A DNA stretch of 64,000 nucleotides from Bin80 sp965215475. GTDB taxonomy: Bacteria > Bacteroidota > Rhodothermia > Rhodothermales > Bin80. Numbering within the stretch: the stretch's first letter is position 1; every line of letters begins with the position of its first letter. The translations under genes were made by a program, and so were the position numbers. This document shows positions 45,717 to 54,671 of this stretch, in pieces. Location of the stretch: the NCBI GenBank assembly GCA_965215475.1, contig OZ244061.1, positions 2,542,001-2,606,000 on the forward strand, read 5' to 3'. The notes under the pieces were generated by a model. The model saw nothing but the letters and a program-made list of their open reading frames with translations. It had not been told where the DNA came from and did no database searches.

Positions 45717-46886
45717 GTTACTTCAACTCGATCAGTGTGGCCTGAACCTTCAGTGAAGGGCAGAGCGCGGATTCAAAGGATTGCTCAATCGTCATCCCGT
45801 TCTTGATGAATCGGATGCGCGAGTCTTGGGTCTCCGTCACCCCACAGGACTCCGTGAACGGAGACACAAAATCCGTTCCGTGCGCCAGGAACCTCCCCGT
45901 CGACTGAACGCTCCCCGTGGCACTGAAGGAGTAGGTGGTGGAGCCAAACTGCTCTTGTCCCGTGATCGTCGCCTGAAAATGCTTCTGGTCCAGCTGCGCG
46001 CTGGCCTGGGTGGCGATGCGTCCTGTGGCTTGGAGACGGATCGACGCTCCATCGTTCGCGTCTTTTCCGGTGTGGATCACCGTCAACACACGTGGACCCC
46101 AGTCGTCATGACGCAGGACGGGAAGGGATTTGGGGTAGACCTGGATGGAGTCCACATCCCCCAGATGCTCGAATTCCAGCGCGATCTGCTCGGCCCCGGG
46201 GTCGCGGTCCAGAGAGATGGTAAGCGTTTGCGTGGATTGGGGAGACAAGGACACGTTCCCCGTCACCGAAATGCGCAGGGAGATGGGTCCCTCTTGGACC
46301 GTGATGCGCCGGGTCTCGGACTGTTGTAGCCCCCCCACGGCGGTAAAGGTGATCTCCGCCGTGGTGGTACCCTTTGGCGTGACCGTCACCACGCGTGGCG
46401 CCCAGTCCTCGGGCGTGAACGTGATCGTGCGCGGAGCGATCTCGAGGTCCGCAGCTTCCGAGGTCACCGTCACCGGTTCGAGGGGCGCTTGGCTCACACT
46501 CAGGGTGAAGGTGCCCGCGGCGTTGGGGGGGAGGGTCAGGTCATCGGAGATGAACAGGGAGGGGGGGGGCATAAGCGCTAACTTGTTTACCACACATAAT
46601 TGTTGTAGTTTTATTGTATTGGAGGGAAATATCTAAGTCTTCAATGAGAATTTTTCGTATCTATACGAAAATCCCATATGACATGATCCATTGGATTGGA
46701 TAATTTGAGGCAGGTTCTTTTCAGTGTGATCGCGGAGATAAATGAGGGGGGTACGCATCAAATCTGAATAATTTTTTGGCCTGTATTTTGAGGTAGTCAT
46801 GGTGATCGTCAGGTCCATAAATTTTTTTGCTAAAAAAGGCATCAGGATTTGTTTAATTCTAAGATAATCACTCTATTTGTAGGATC

Positions 46887-47040
46887 ATGATCAACGCGGA
46901 TAGCACGCCTGTTTTTGACGAGTCATTGCGGCTCATTTTGGTCGATGTTCTAGGGGAGGAGAATGCTCGGCGCGTGCTGGAACTAGTGTATGAATTAGGG
47001 GAAGGAGTTGGTGATGCTAGTGATAGAGGAGCTGGTTAAC
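46887..47040 (+). CDS. Short ORF upstream of the IS66-type transposase
   Basis: A 50-codon frame, MINADSTPVFDESLRLILVDVLGEENARRVLELVYELGEG..., overlapping the start of the transposase frame by 33 bp. It looks helical and protein-like, but I know no family. It may be an accessory protein of the element or chance. Confidence 0.3.
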
Positions 47041-48475
47041 GCAAAGGAAGAGATCATGGATGCCCAAGAGAAGATTGACGATCTTCTACGCAGATTGTAT
47101 GGGCAGAATCGGGAGCGGTATATAGATCCAAATCAAATGGAGCTCTTTGGCGATCAGCCCCCCGTGGTAGAAGAGTTTCAGGAAGACGAGGAGGAAGAGG
47201 AAACGAAGTCACGAAAGAAGCCAAGAAGTCTTCGTTCAGGTCGTAACAGTGGTCATTGAGATCAATCCTGAGGGTGATTTATCTGATCTCCAGAAGATTG
47301 GATGTGAAGTTCATCGGGTGTTCCATTACCAACCCGCGCGTATTGTAGTCTACGAATTTGTGCGTAATAAGTATGTAGATCCAACCCATAAAGAGGCAGG
47401 GGTATTGATGGGTGAGTTACCCGATAATGTGAAAGGCAAGCGCACCGCCACGGTGGAGACCTTATCGCAAGTAGTGATCAATAAATATGTAGATCATCTT
47501 CCCGTGGATCGGACGCGGAAGCAGTTTTCAAGATTAGGGGCGGATATAGCCACCTCCACACTCAACGATTTTTGTGCACATGTGGCCAACGATCTGAAGC
47601 CGCTCTACGATCTTCATCTGCAAGAAGTGCGTAATAGCGGATACATTCAGGCGGATGAGACGCGAATTCCAGTGCGGGATTCGGTCAAAAGTAAAGCATC
47701 GGGCAAGAATCATCTTGGCTATTTCTGGCTGTACTCTGCGCCAACGCCCAAGTTGGTGTTTGTGGATTATCAGCCGGGGCGATCCAGAGACGGTCCGCTC
47801 AAGATTTTGGATGGATTTCAGGGGAATTTGCAGACGGATGCTTATCATGTGTATGACGTATTTGACACCTTGGATGGAATTGAGCACTTCAATTGTGTGA
47901 CCCATTGTCGGCGCACGTTTGAGAATGTAAAGGCCTCGCAGTACGAGTTTGTTCAAACGAACGTCAAGCGTGTTCTCACGCGGTTCAGGAAGATCTATGC
48001 GATTGAGCAAACGTTACGCGAGCGTGGGGCTTCGTTTGAGGAGCGTCGGGTGGAGCGTCAGAATCAATCTGCACCCCTGTTTGATCAGCTCAAGGAGATT
48101 CTGGAGTCAACGGCAACGATCGGCCCTGAGTCATGGAAGAAGGCCGCGTACTATACACTGGTTCGTTGGGAGAAGCTCACGCGCTTTTTGGATCACGGAG
48201 AGGTCGAGATGGATACCAATCTTGTAGAAAACCGCGTGCGACCCATTGCCATAGGACGTAAAAACTACTTGTTTGCTGGCTCCCATGAGGCAGCGCAGCG
48301 GGCTGCGATTCTCTATTCACTGCTCAATACCTGCACCTTGCATGAGGTGAATCCACAGGAGTGGGTAGTGGATGTACTCAAGCGCATTGACACGATGGCC
48401 GAAGAAGAGATGTACACACTACTGCCTCAACACTGGAAAGCAGCACAGGATACAGCACTTCCCCAAGCTGCATAG
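47008..48475 (+). pseudogene. IS66-family transposase (TnpC type), frameshifted
   Basis: The first frame (47008-47259) carries the leucine-rich start and the typical IS66 segment LLRRLYGQNRERYIDPNQMELFGD, followed by an acidic linker and basic RKKPRSLR. The second frame (47249-48475) continues VVIEINPEGDLSDLQKIGCEVHRVFHYQPARIVVYEFVRNKYV. It then has the DDE core: YIQADETRIPVRD (Asp), TDAYHVYD (Asp) and LVENRVRPIAIGRKNYLFAGS (Glu), and the C-terminal LNTCTLHEVNPQEWVVDVLKRI. A one-base shift near 47235-47255 is required to join them. The zinc-finger cysteines usual in this family are missing. Programmed frameshifting cannot be excluded, but decay is simpler. Confidence 0.82.
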
Positions 48476-48645
48476 ATCTCACGGCAGAGATACATTCACC
48501 GTCCATCCTACTGCACCAGACAATGAGCTGGGCTATAGTTTATGCGCTGAGGATATGGGATTTTCGTATGGATACAATTTTTCTTGATGTTGCTTAGCTA
48601 CTACTGGTTCCTTATTCTTTCTGCAACCCTTATTTTAACAGTCCT

Positions 48646-49918
48646 ATGAAAAAGACCGTTACCGAAGCCCCGGCCAGTCAAGATTGGGATGTATTATGTT
48701 CGTTTCTACCTGAGTGCTGGGTGCAGCTTGCAACAGACACGGGTGCTTTACGAGGTCTGCGTAAATACAAGTGCCCAGAGGCACTCTTGCGAGTATTGCT
48801 GATCCATTTGGGATGTGGTCATTCCTTACGAGAAACGGTAGTAAGGGCACGTCAGGCAGGATTGGCAGACATTTCGGATGTTGCCCTGCTCAAGCGTTTG
48901 CGTAAATCGAAAGATTGGCTCTATGCGATGTGCAAAGAATTATTTCAAGAACATGGCGTTTCTACTTCCATGGAAGCATCCCTGAAAATGCGGGCTTTTG
49001 ATGCGACGATTGTTAGTGAACCTGGACAGACTGGATCGCAGTGGAGAATACATTATAGCGTTACGCTCCCATCATTCGCATGTGATTTTTTCAAGCTCAC
49101 TCCCACGAAAGGACAGGGGACGGGGGAATCATTTAAACAATTCCCAATTCAATCGGGGGATTATATCTTGGCCGATAGGGGATATTCAACGAAAAGTGGA
49201 GTCAAATATGTCTCAGACGCAGGTGGATATGTAACGCTACGTGTGAATACGGGAGTCTTGCATTTTGAGAGAAAAACGAATGCTCCATTTGATCTGCTTA
49301 CTGCGGTTGAGACCATTACAAATCTTGGTGAAGTGGGGCAATGGGAGGTACAGGTTCCAGGGAAATCCCCTGTTTCTGGTCGCATTTGTGTATTACGAAA
49401 AACAGAGGAGGCTGCTCAGAAAGCACAAAAGACAATCCTACAGAATGCGAAGAGAACCGGCAAGAAACCTCGAGATGAAACGCTCCGATTTGCACGATAT
49501 GTGATCCTGTTTACAACATTTCCGAACCATTTGTTTTCCGCATCCGAAGTGCTTGAATGGTATCGCCTGAGATGGCAAGTAGAACTAGTGTTCAAGAGAT
49601 TTAAATCTTTGGCTCAGTTTGGGCACCTCCCCAAAAATGATGATGATAGTTCAAAGGCATGGCTGTATGGCAAACTCCTTGTCGCCCTACTCACAGAAAA
49701 AATCGTTCGTCACGCACGAACTTTTTCCCCCTGGGGATACTACTACTGTGCAGAAAAGCCCATGGAATGACTTTCAATTTGCCCTCAATGAAGTAAATCG
49801 TGCCATTGAGCCCCGTTGTGGGTTGTCCAAAATGATTCAAGAGTGGAAGTCTATTTCTGAAGGACTCATAGATGGACCTCGTCAGAGAACCCCTCAAATA
49901 GAAAAATACCTCAAATAG
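48646..49918 (+). pseudogene. IS4-family transposase, C-terminal frameshift
   Basis: From ATG 48646 the main frame encodes 374 residues. It has the first Asp in MRAFDATIVSEPG, the second in YILADRGYST, and the YREK-type motif WYRLRWQVELVFKRFKSL, covering the full DDE core. At ~49735 (a TTTTTCCCCCTGGGG stretch) the frame shifts. The expected C-terminus (SPWNDFQFALNEVNRAIEP ... MIQEWKSISEGL) continues in another frame to the stop at 49916-49918, right before the terminal repeat. Only the tail is affected, so activity might be reduced rather than lost. Confidence 0.85.
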
Positions 49919-50184
49919 CAAACAAGTTAGCGCTTATGGGGGGGGGGGTGACCGTCACCGAGCGGGAAAAGGATGCGTCCACCGTGTGGGTGTGACGATA
50001 CTCAATCGTCCCCTGATACAGCGATTGGTGGTTGCTGCGGGAAATATGAAGCTGGGTACTGTCCGGGTGCGAGGGGATTCCCTGCCGGGGTTCGGCAGGG
50101 TTCTCACATGCAGATAAAAAAACACTTAAACTCATAAGTGCATACATCATAGAAAAACGTAATGGATTCATGGGGTTTCTTTGG

Positions 50185-50448
50185 TTAAGGTTTGTTGGAA
50201 GGGGGAGAGTCTCCGGATTGAATCAAGATCGTGATAGGATCCGCGGGGGATTCAATCTGAAGGGGTTCTTCCCAGATTTTATCTTTTGTCAGAGAATTAC
50301 TCACAATAAGTTCATAAGTTCCTGGAGGGATCTGCGTAAAAAAGCCACCATCATGGTAGGGTTCAGTGTTGACCAGCCGAAGGAGGCGGGGGTGCCTCAA
50401 TTGAAACCCGATGAGAAGGTTGCTACGGATTTTGGGGGCGAGGGGCAC
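50185..50448 (-). CDS. Truncated protein with a transthyretin-like/carboxypeptidase-regulatory-like segment
   Basis: The 87-codon frame starts inside the direct repeat at the block edge, so its true N-terminus was probably lost. The sequence YHDGGFFTQIPPGTYELIVSNSLTKDKIWEEPLQIESPADPITILIQ has the 'G.F.xIPPGxYxLxV' signature of carboxypeptidase-regulatory or PEGA-like beta-sandwich domains. It ends 13 bp before the lipoprotein gene on the same strand, so it was probably the first visible gene of a three-gene surface-protein operon. Partial and likely non-functional. Confidence 0.5.
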   Translation of the reverse strand: MPLAPKIRSNLLIGFQLRHPRLLRLVNTEPYHDGGFFTQIPPGTYELIVSNSLTKDKIWEEPLQIESPADPITILIQSGDSPPSNKP

Positions 50449-50751
50449 CCGGGGTAGGAAAGACTACGCTACTTGATGTGCTATCCAAAAGGGCAAAAGA
50501 AAATGATTGGGAGGTGGCCAAGATCTCGGCAGAAGATTTATGCACTCCTGCATCCATGGCCCAGTCTCTCGGAAAGTCGTATACGATTGATCAAGAGTAC
50601 ATAGCGAATGTCGGCGTGAAGTTTATTGAAGGTGGGGATGTCAACAGTGTAGCTTGGCATGTCAGTCCAGAGGGGATCCTGAAGGATCTTGCCCCCAAGG
50701 AAGGATTGATTTTAGTGCTGGATGAAGCCCAGTATCTGATCAATCTAAAAA

Positions 50752-52021
50752 GGTTCTATCACCATTTGTATGGAATTGATTAATTTTGGTTTCACCAAAA
50801 TTATTTTTCATGCTTGATACTTATTTAAAAAATTCAATGCATCAGTGGTTAGATTTAGATTCTTGCTGGAGTATTGATCATGTGGAAACCAATGTGAAGA
50901 AGGGGCGAGTGGATCTTTATATTTCTCATTCGGGGAAGGATCTTGTATGCCCAGATACGGGTGAGTCTGGTACCTTGTATGACCATCGCAAGAAGCGTCA
51001 ATGGCGCCATCTGGATCTCTTTCATTTCAAGTGTTTTCTTCACTGTAGGATTCCCCGTGTACTGACTCCTAATGGTCCGAAGACGATCATCATTCCTTGG
51101 GCGGCTCCATCCAGTCGAGTCACCTATGCGTTTGAATGTTTTGCCATTCGTCTGCTGAACGCAACTAAGACCAAAACAGCAGATCTTCTTCGGTGCGGAT
51201 TTAACCAGCTCCATCGTATTATGCACCGTGCTGTTGAACGCGGAGAGTCACGCAGATCTCTGGCAGGAATTCACCATATCAGTATTGATGAAAAGGCCCT
51301 CAAGCGCGGACATACCTATGCAACGATTGTGAGTGATTCGGATCGTGGAGTGGTCATTGATATTGGACCGGGACGGACGAAAAAAGGCACGATAGAACTC
51401 TTAGAATGCCTTTTAGGGCAAATCAAATAGAGACGATATCTACGGATATGTGGAAGGCCTTCATTGGAGCGGTTGCAAAGGTGTTCCCCCATGCCCTCAT
51501 GATTCACGATCGGTTTCATTGTATCCAGTATCTCAATCAAGCCATCAATCAAGTAAGAAGGCGGGAGGTCAAACAGCATCCAGAACTCAAAGGGAGCCGA
51601 TATGCACTGTTGAAAAACGAAAACAATCGTACGGAAAAACAGGAAGACATCTTCCAAGTGGTGAAGGAATCCAACCTCAATGTGAGTGTCGCTTGGCGGT
51701 TGCGGGAAGATTTCAAAGCCATCTTTGAATGTGCATCGTTAAAAGAAGCGAAAGCGTATCTCAACTTATGGCTTGACGAGGTGAACGAGGCTGGTGTCAA
51801 AGAAGTCATGAAAGTTGCAGACATGTGTAAGAATCACTTTGATGGCGTCTGCAACGCATTATGGAACCGTCAGTCCAATGCAAAAGCAGAGAGGATTAAT
51901 GGAAAAATTCAAGAGATCAAAACCATTGGTAGAGGATATAGAACCTTTGAAAATTTCAGAGTTGCTATTCTCTTCTTTTGTGGCGGTCTGGATCTCTATC
52001 CACACGATTCGTGATAGAACC
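50752..52021 (+). mobile_element. Complete ISL3-family element in ATPase copy 1
   Basis: Terminal repeats read inward as GGTTCTATCACCATTTG (left, 50752) and GGTTCTATCACGAATCG (right, from 52021). The exact 8-bp direct repeat TCTAAAAA lies outside (50744-50751 and 52022-52029), as expected of ISL3. The element is 1270 bp. Excision leaving one repeat restores the host gene frame (YLINLKKDPMERM). A left-end relic of the same element lies at 1191, and a right-end-like relic at 11982. Confidence 0.93.
50810..52014 (+). pseudogene. ISL3-family transposase in two frames
   Basis: The first frame (ATG 50810; a further ATG 24 bp earlier is possible) encodes the N-terminal part: MLDTYLKNSMHQWLDLDSCWSIDHVET, the cysteine-containing zinc-finger/HTH segment and the first DDE Asp in HISIDEKALKRGHTYATIVSD. 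It stops at 51428. The second frame (51406-52014) continues ISTDMWKAFIGAVAKVFPHALMIHDRFHC (second Asp) and WNRQSNAKAERINGKIQEIKTIGRGYRTFENF (Glu). A -1 shift in the ~25-bp overlap would join them. ISL3 transposases are normally one frame, so this is probably a mutation; programmed frameshifting is a less likely alternative. Confidence 0.83.
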
Positions 52022-53118
52022 TCTAAAAAAAGATCCAATGGAACGAATGCGAGCGGGAGACACGCTGGATGTGATTCACAACGGGAATGTAGGACGCCCC
52101 GTCATCCTGTTGGCGGCAGGACTGGGACATGCAGGAGAAGCCTTCTGGTCGCTGGGGATTTCCAGATTCATGGGGAGCTGTTTGATGCAATTAGGTGCTT
52201 TAGAGAAAGATTCGGAGCGGGCGGTCATCAAAGATTGGCTTGTCAAAGAGGGGGGTGCCAAGGGGAACCCTGATGAGTGGATTGATCAAATTGCCCAAAA
52301 GACGCATGGCTGGCCCCAGCATATTTCGGCGTATGGAGATGCCGCGGCGAAGCAAATCCAGAACGATCACGGAGAAATGACCGCCGCCGGGTTGGACGTG
52401 GTGTACCGGGTGGGAGCAGAAAGACGAGAGGCGTATTACGAACAACGCACGGAAGGGATCAGTGGAAGAGGACGTGCGATCTTAGCAAAACTGATCCAAA
52501 ACATTGCACCTGGAACAGAGATGGATGAGGAAGATATTGAAGATTTTTTTTCGACGGAGTATAATGACCCAGATAAGGCGAAGGATTTGTTTGAGAAAGC
52601 TGTGGCACGCGGGATTCTGCACAGTGAAGATGGTGTCCATTACATTGCGATCCCATCCATGCATAGCTGGCTGGTTTCGAACTATACTCGGGAGCGCATG
52701 TAAAGGCCTTTGATCCCGCCGTCCATTCTTCCTCCGTCCCGCGATCTAGAGTGGAGCGCTAATGTCTCGCTCCGTATTTGCCGTCAGGCGCGCGGAGAGG
52801 ATTCATCATCGGCTTGGGTATGCGCAGGCGATGCAGTCCGGCGCAAGAGATTGGCCCGGAAGCGAGGCGGCAAAAGAAATGGATCCGTTGGCTTGCGAAC
52901 TCCTGCAGTTGGTGGGAGGCGAACCATTCGATTCCTGGTTTCATTTTAGTTGATCCTCACATCCCACAAGATAGGATCAAGAATGCGGTTGGAGGCAGGC
53001 GGAGGCGGTCGGGTAGTATTGATAATCTAGGAGCTCAAAAGGTCGCGTTTGGAACCTTGGAGGTCTGGATGGTGTCCAATGACGTTCTAGTTCGTAGTTC
53101 CTTGTAATCTCGGAGTTC

Positions 53119-54333
53119 ATGCCCTCCAATATTCCCCGTAGATCAAATATTGTCTCAGACCGAGGTCCCGCGAAATATTTTCATGGGCGGGCGCAGATTT
53201 TGCATGATTTCAAAGATCTCATGGGGCGGGCGAAGGACACGGTGGAGGGCAGGACGACGATGCTGATCCAAGGCGCACCCGGGGCAGGAAAGACGGCTCT
53301 ACTGGATGTGCTGTCTAAAAGGGCAAAAGAAAGTGGGTGGAGCATTGCAGAGATTGATCCTCCTGCTCTTTGGGATCCAGAAGAATTATCCTATTATCTC
53401 GGGAAGGGGACCCGGGCTCAAATTACGAGCGTATCTGGACAAGTTGGTGTAGATGCCGTTGTGAAAGCGGAGGGGAAACTGGATGTTGCGGTTCAGCGTC
53501 ATCGCCCTACAACCTTGAAAATACTGGCAGCTGGCAAGAGGCCCCTGCTCTTGATTCTGGATGAAGCCCAAACACTAGGGACGACGAATACGCCCCCGAG
53601 TCAAGAGTTGGCGGGGGTGGCAACAAATGTACTCAATTCGATTCATAACGGAAGGTTGAAGAGACCCGTGATCCTACTTGCAGCGGGACTGGGGATGTCC
53701 AAAGCCTCGTTCGTTGGGTTAGGGATTTCGAGATTCAAAGGCGGTTGTTTTGTAGAATTGGGTGGATTGGGAAAAGATTCGGAGCGGGCGGTGATTCGAG
53801 ACTGGCTGATCAAAGAAGGGGGCGCCAAGGGCGATCCTACTCCGTGGATTGATCAAATTGCTCAAAAGACGCATGGGTGGCCCCAGCATATTTCGGCCTA
53901 TGGCGATGCTGCGGCGAAGCAAATTCAGCATGATCGCGGAGAGATGACCGCCGCCGGGTTGGACATAGTGCACCGGCTGGGCGCAGAAAGACGAGAGGCG
54001 TATTACGAACAACGCACGGAAGAGATTGACTGGGAAGAGCGCCGTAGTTTGGCAAGACTCATCCAAACCGTTTCCATAGATCATGGACTGGGGCGGAGGG
54101 AGATTGTGGGGTTTCTATCGCGGGAGTACGGCGAGGTGGAAGCGAAGGATTTATTTCGTCGAGCCGTGGAAAAGGGCATTCTGCACAGTCAGAAAGGAGT
54201 CTACACGATTCCAATCCCGTCCATGCAGAGCTGGCTGATCTCGAACTATACTCGGGAGCGCATAGAGACGCCTCCAATTCCGTCCTCCACTCTTCCTCCG
54301 TCCCGCAATCGGGATTCGGGAGTGGAGCGCTAA
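53119..54333 (+). CDS. P-loop ATPase paralogue, copy 2
   Basis: A 404-residue AAA/STAND-like ATPase. Residues 1-45 are unique to this copy (MPSNIPRRSNIVSDRGPAKYFHGRAQILHDF...), with the FHGR box that often precedes the P-loop in such proteins. Walker A is IQGAPGAGKTALL (~50-62), Walker B LLLILDEAQTL (~143-153). RPVILLAAGLG is a sensor-I-like strand, and QKTHGWPQHISAYGDAAA and a C-terminal winged-helix-like part (~320-385) follow. The function is unknown. From Walker A to the stop it is nearly identical to copy 3 (short differences around KESGWSIAE). It is preceded by a ~400-bp spacer shared with the other copies. Confidence 0.75.
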   Translation: MPSNIPRRSNIVSDRGPAKYFHGRAQILHDFKDLMGRAKDTVEGRTTMLIQGAPGAGKTALLDVLSKRAKESGWSIAEIDPPALWDPEELSYYLGKGTRAQITSVSGQVGVDAVVKAEGKLDVAVQRHRPTTLKILAAGKRPLLLILDEAQTLGTTNTPPSQELAGVATNVLNSIHNGRLKRPVILLAAGLGMSKASFVGLGISRFKGGCFVELGGLGKDSERAVIRDWLIKEGGAKGDPTPWIDQIAQKTHGWPQHISAYGDAAAKQIQHDRGEMTAAGLDIVHRLGAERREAYYEQRTEEIDWEERRSLARLIQTVSIDHGLGRREIVGFLSREYGEVEAKDLFRRAVEKGILHSQKGVYTIPIPSMQSWLISNYTRERIETPPIPSSTLPPSRNRDSGVER

Positions 54334-54503
54334 CGTCTAGTCCGTATTCACCGTCAGACGCGCGGAGAGGATCCATCACCGGCCTAGGTATGTGCAGTCC
54401 GGCGGAGCAGATTGGTCCGGATGCGAGGCGGTAAAAGAAAGGGATCCGTTGGCTTGCGAACTCCTGCAGTTGGTGGGAGGCGAACCATTTGATTCCTGGT
54501 TTC

Positions 54504-54539
54504 ATTCTTGATCACATCCCGCAAGATAGGATCAAGAAT
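54504..54539 (+). promoter_or_regulatory. Conserved spacer hairpin upstream of ATPase copy 3
   Basis: ATTCTTGATC (54504-54513) pairs perfectly with GATCAAGAAT (54530-54539) around a 16-base loop. The same structure occurs before copy 4 (56054-56089). Before copy 2 the arms are TTGATCC / GGATCAA (52950-52980), where sequence changes are accommodated by a shifted pairing. No T-run follows, so it may be a structured leader or a rho-dependent/attenuator element rather than a simple terminator. Confidence 0.5.
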
Positions 54540-54671
54540 GCGGTTGGAGATGGGCGGAGTCGGCCGGGGTGGAGTGATGATCCAGATCCAAACGATCGCA
54601 TTTGGAACCTTGGAGGTCTGGATGGTGTCCAATGAAGCTTCAGATCGTAGTTTCTTGTAATCCTTGGATGT

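Larger units (their letters stand above)
46633..48595 (+). mobile_element. IS66-type element nested in the IS4-type element (limits approximate)
   Basis: The ends are suggested by an imperfect inverted repeat: 46656-46679 (CGTATCTATACGAAAATCCC...) pairs with 48553-48576 read on the other strand, and weaker similarity extends ~15 bp outward on both sides. No clean 8-bp duplication could be identified, so the exact limits are unknown. Inside are a short ORF and a frameshifted tnpC-type transposase. No tnpA or tnpB accessory genes are visible, so it resembles the short, transposase-only IS66 subgroup. Confidence 0.6.
46570..49938. mobile_element. IS4-family element containing an IS66-type insertion
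   Basis: The 19-bp terminal inverted repeats are CATAAGCGCTAACTTGTTT (46570-46588) and its complement ending at 49938. Outside them lie runs of at least nine G on each side (46561-46569 and 49939-49948), a probable target duplication within a poly-G/poly-C tract. The element carries an IS4-type transposase at its right end. The left ~60 bp belong to the element, and then an IS66-type segment interrupts it before the transposase gene. The overall length is 3369 bp. Confidence 0.85.
45718..50171 (-). pseudogene. Ig-like-repeat lipoprotein gene, split by an IS4-type element
   Basis: The 5' half (50171-49939) encodes a lipoprotein signal with lipobox LSAC (MYALMSLSVFLSACENP) and reads to VTVTPPP. 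The 3' half (46569-45718) resumes PPPSLFISDDLTLPPNAAGTFTLSVS at the same proline-codon C-run. The remainder contains two related modules ending TFTPEDWAPRVVTVTPKG and VLRHDDWGPRVLTVIHTGK, a pattern of Calx-beta/Ig-like repeats in surface proteins, and finishes QATLIELK. Removing the IS with one copy of the C-run restores an open frame of roughly 360 residues. Likely an outer-surface adhesive or structural lipoprotein. Confidence 0.78.
44646..50445. other. 5.8-kb block inserted in ATPase copy 1
   Basis: The block lies between two copies of GGGGGCGAGGGG (44634-44645 and 50434-50445). It carries three minus-strand genes for exported proteins, and its G+C content is visibly higher than that of the surroundings. 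Inside it sits an IS4-type element with an IS66-type element, which together account for ~3.4 kb. Without them the block is ~2.4 kb. No recombinase or inverted repeats mark its edges, so I cannot name the mechanism; recombination at the short direct repeat is possible. Confidence 0.65.
44512..52703 (+). pseudogene. P-loop ATPase paralogue, copy 1, interrupted by two insertions
   Basis: The gene starts at 44512 (MPPDSSHIPDYVADRGPAKYFHG...) exactly like copies 3 and 4. Its coding sequence breaks at ~44646, resumes at 50443 (APGVGKTTLLDVLSKRAKEND, the Walker A region), breaks again at 50752, and resumes at 52030 in the same frame. Across the second break the reading is LDEAQYLINLKKDPMERM, with the Walker B Asp/Glu. 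It then runs RPVILLAAGLGHAGEAFW ... to SNYTRERM at the stop. About 25 bp of the original around the first break seem to be missing or changed. This copy diverges from the other three in the Walker A-to-B interval. Confidence 0.8.

Noticed and set aside
45781..46329. A 182-codon plus-strand ORF.
   Set aside because: Antisense shadow of the lipoprotein gene, in a G+C-rich region where long spurious frames are common.
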